Shown: in pieces, positions 62,954-64,000 of the stretch | Layout: every line of letters starts with the position of its first letter | How positions within the stretch are numbered: the stretch's first letter is position 1 | Assembly: GCA_017463245.1 (NCBI GenBank) | Contig: JAFTPN010000034.1 | Span: forward strand, 34,944-98,943 | Direction of reading: 5' to 3' | From: Clostridia bacterium | Lineage (GTDB): Bacteria; Bacillota; Clostridia; Christensenellales; Aristaeellaceae | DNA: 64,000 nucleotides | Program-made: the position numbers and the translations under genes | The notes under the pieces: generated by a model | What the model was told of the DNA's origin: nothing | Database searches by the model: none | What the model saw: the letters and a program-made list of their open reading frames with translations, nothing else

Positions 62954-63895
62954 ATGAATGAAATGACCATCCTGGCCACCTTTGGCTCCTTTACCATCAC
63001 GGCCTTTGGCCTGTGCGTGGCTGCCGGTGCGCTGCTGGCCATCTGCCTGGCGGCCTTCCTTGGCCGCAAAAACCCCGGTGTGAACGCCGTGCTGAGCATG
63101 AGCGCCGCAGCCCTTGTGGGCGCTGTGCTGGGCGGCCGCATCCTGTATTGCCTCACCATGCTGGATTTCATCCTGATCGACCTGGGCGGCGCGGGGTTCA
63201 TCCCCCAGCTGTGGCAGGGCGGCTATACGCTCTATGGCGCTGTGCTGGGCGCAGGCGCGGGCGTGTGGCTCTACGCCAGGGCTACCCACCGCAAGGCGGG
63301 CAGGCTGCTGGATCTGGCTGCGGTGGGCGGCGCGGTGGCGCTGGCCTTTGAGCGCGGCGGCGAGTACTTCACCACCCAGGGTCTGGGCGAGTACATCATG
63401 GAGGACGCCTGGTGCCGCTTCCCCTTCGCAGTGGAGGGCATCTATGGCGACTGGCAGATCCCCGTGTTCATGTATGAGGCGCTGGCTGCGCTGGTGATCG
63501 CCCTGGTGCTTGTGTGCATGGTGAACCGCAAGGCGGAGGGCCGCACGGCGCAGGCCTTCATCATCCTCTTGGGCGTGACCCAGATCATTCTGGAAAGCCT
63601 GCGGGAGGACGAGTTCATCCGCTTCGGCTTTGTGCGGCTGAACATGCTGGCGGCGGCCATCACCATGGGTCTGACCTTCTTCTACCGGGTCTATGCTGTG
63701 GTGAAAAAGCAGGGCTGGAGCGCCTGGCAGGTCGTGCGGCTGGTGCTGTTCGTGGTGGGCATCGTTACGGTGATCCTCATCGAGTTTGCGCTGGACAAGT
63801 CCACCATCGATAATGTGATCCTCTACTTTGCCATGGCCGCGACCCTGGCGGTGATGGCCGTGGCCATGCTGCTGGACGGCAGAAAGAAACTGTGA
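62954..63895 (+). CDS. Lgt-like (prolipoprotein diacylglyceryl transferase family) membrane protein
   Basis: A 313-residue protein with seven or more TM helices. Lgt pattern: GAVLGGRILYCL, GGYTLYGAVLGAGAGVWLYAR, LAFERGGEYFT, IPVFMYEALAALVI and ESLREDEFIRFGFVRLNMLAA, the last matching the R/E-rich C-terminal loop. The normal HGG catalytic region (His103 in E. coli) reads YGA and RIGN reads RGGE, so it may not transfer diacylglycerol in the usual way. It starts 3 bp after the glycosidase gene with GGGAGG inside that gene's end. Confidence 0.75.
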   Translation: MNEMTILATFGSFTITAFGLCVAAGALLAICLAAFLGRKNPGVNAVLSMSAAALVGAVLGGRILYCLTMLDFILIDLGGAGFIPQLWQGGYTLYGAVLGAGAGVWLYARATHRKAGRLLDLAAVGGAVALAFERGGEYFTTQGLGEYIMEDAWCRFPFAVEGIYGDWQIPVFMYEALAALVIALVLVCMVNRKAEGRTAQAFIILLGVTQIILESLREDEFIRFGFVRLNMLAAAITMGLTFFYRVYAVVKKQGWSAWQVVRLVLFVVGIVTVILIEFALDKSTIDNVILYFAMAATLAVMAVAMLLDGRKKL

Positions 63896-63927
63896 TACCG
63901 AAACTGTAATTGTTGAAGGAGAAAAGT

Positions 63928-64000
63928 ATGCAGGTCAGTCATCCTGTAGGGATGTTCAACCATTTGCCGCCGGAGGATGTGTTTCTGGCGACGGACGAAA
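63928..64000 (+). CDS. Partial gene at the window end
   Basis: ATG 63928 has GAAGGAGAAAAG upstream (AAGGAG, six-base spacing) and opens a frame of 24 codons to the edge (MQVSHPVGMFNHL...). Too short to assign. It lies 32 bp after the Lgt-like gene and probably continues the same operon. Confidence 0.6.
   Translation, partial: MQVSHPVGMFNHLPPEDVFLATDE

Overview
The window looks like a chromosome segment from a fairly GC-rich anaerobic member of the Clostridia. Signs of this are purine-rich GGAGG ribosome sites at almost every gene, consensus TTGACA/TATAAT promoters, a T-box leader in front of branched-chain amino acid genes, a full-length pyruvate:ferredoxin oxidoreductase, an SdpR/SdpI pair, and DUF975, YitT and CPBP membrane proteins. 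I see no rRNA, tRNA, CRISPR array, phage or transposase gene. The genus cannot be fixed from sequence alone.

Layout. 1-6.4 kb: secreted proteins (a DUF4097 lipoprotein, a lipoprotein with six peptidoglycan-binding repeats, an SH3-domain protein), an Mrp-type ATPase and a TIM-barrel oxidoreductase-like gene. 6.5-9.5 kb: a repeat island, a Gfo/Idh dehydrogenase with a VOC protein, and a secreted transglutaminase-like protein. 9.6-19.2 kb: a large oligopeptide ABC transporter operon. Four of its subunits carry unusual extra domains, and it ends with a membrane-anchored, probably degenerate ApbE-like protein and RidA. 19.2-25.2 kb: palindromic repeats, an O-antigen-ligase-like protein, DUF975, an aminotransferase and a Re-citrate/homocitrate-synthase-like enzyme.

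25.2-32.5 kb: MATE exporter, an unusual metallophosphoesterase, a phosphodiester glycosidase and PFOR. 32.6-37.5 kb: sdpR-sdpI-CPBP immunity-type operon, YitT, Nudix, an alpha/beta hydrolase and a membrane-linked XRE regulator. 37.6-48 kb: a B12-binding radical SAM protein sharing one -35 box with a divergent rsuA-rsmC-patB operon, a small ribbon-helix-helix/Cys-rich divergon, DNA polymerase I and TcdA. 48-56.4 kb: a GH13 glucosidase, a DUF815 ATPase and the ilvBNCD operon under a T-box. 56.4-64 kb: a serine hydrolase, a 48-residue secreted-type peptide, an AraC regulator, a secreted caspase-like protease, DUF3737, a second phosphodiester glycosidase, an Lgt-like protein and a partial gene at the end.

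The strongest candidate for something undescribed is the remodelled Opp transporter: a coiled-coil-like insert inside OppD, a two-helix membrane tail on OppF, a very large extracytoplasmic loop in OppB, and an ApbE-like partner. Other points of interest are the shared -35 promoter pair, the GTGATATCAC-controlled divergon and the 48-residue peptide. All functional calls are made by eye from motifs; no database search was run.
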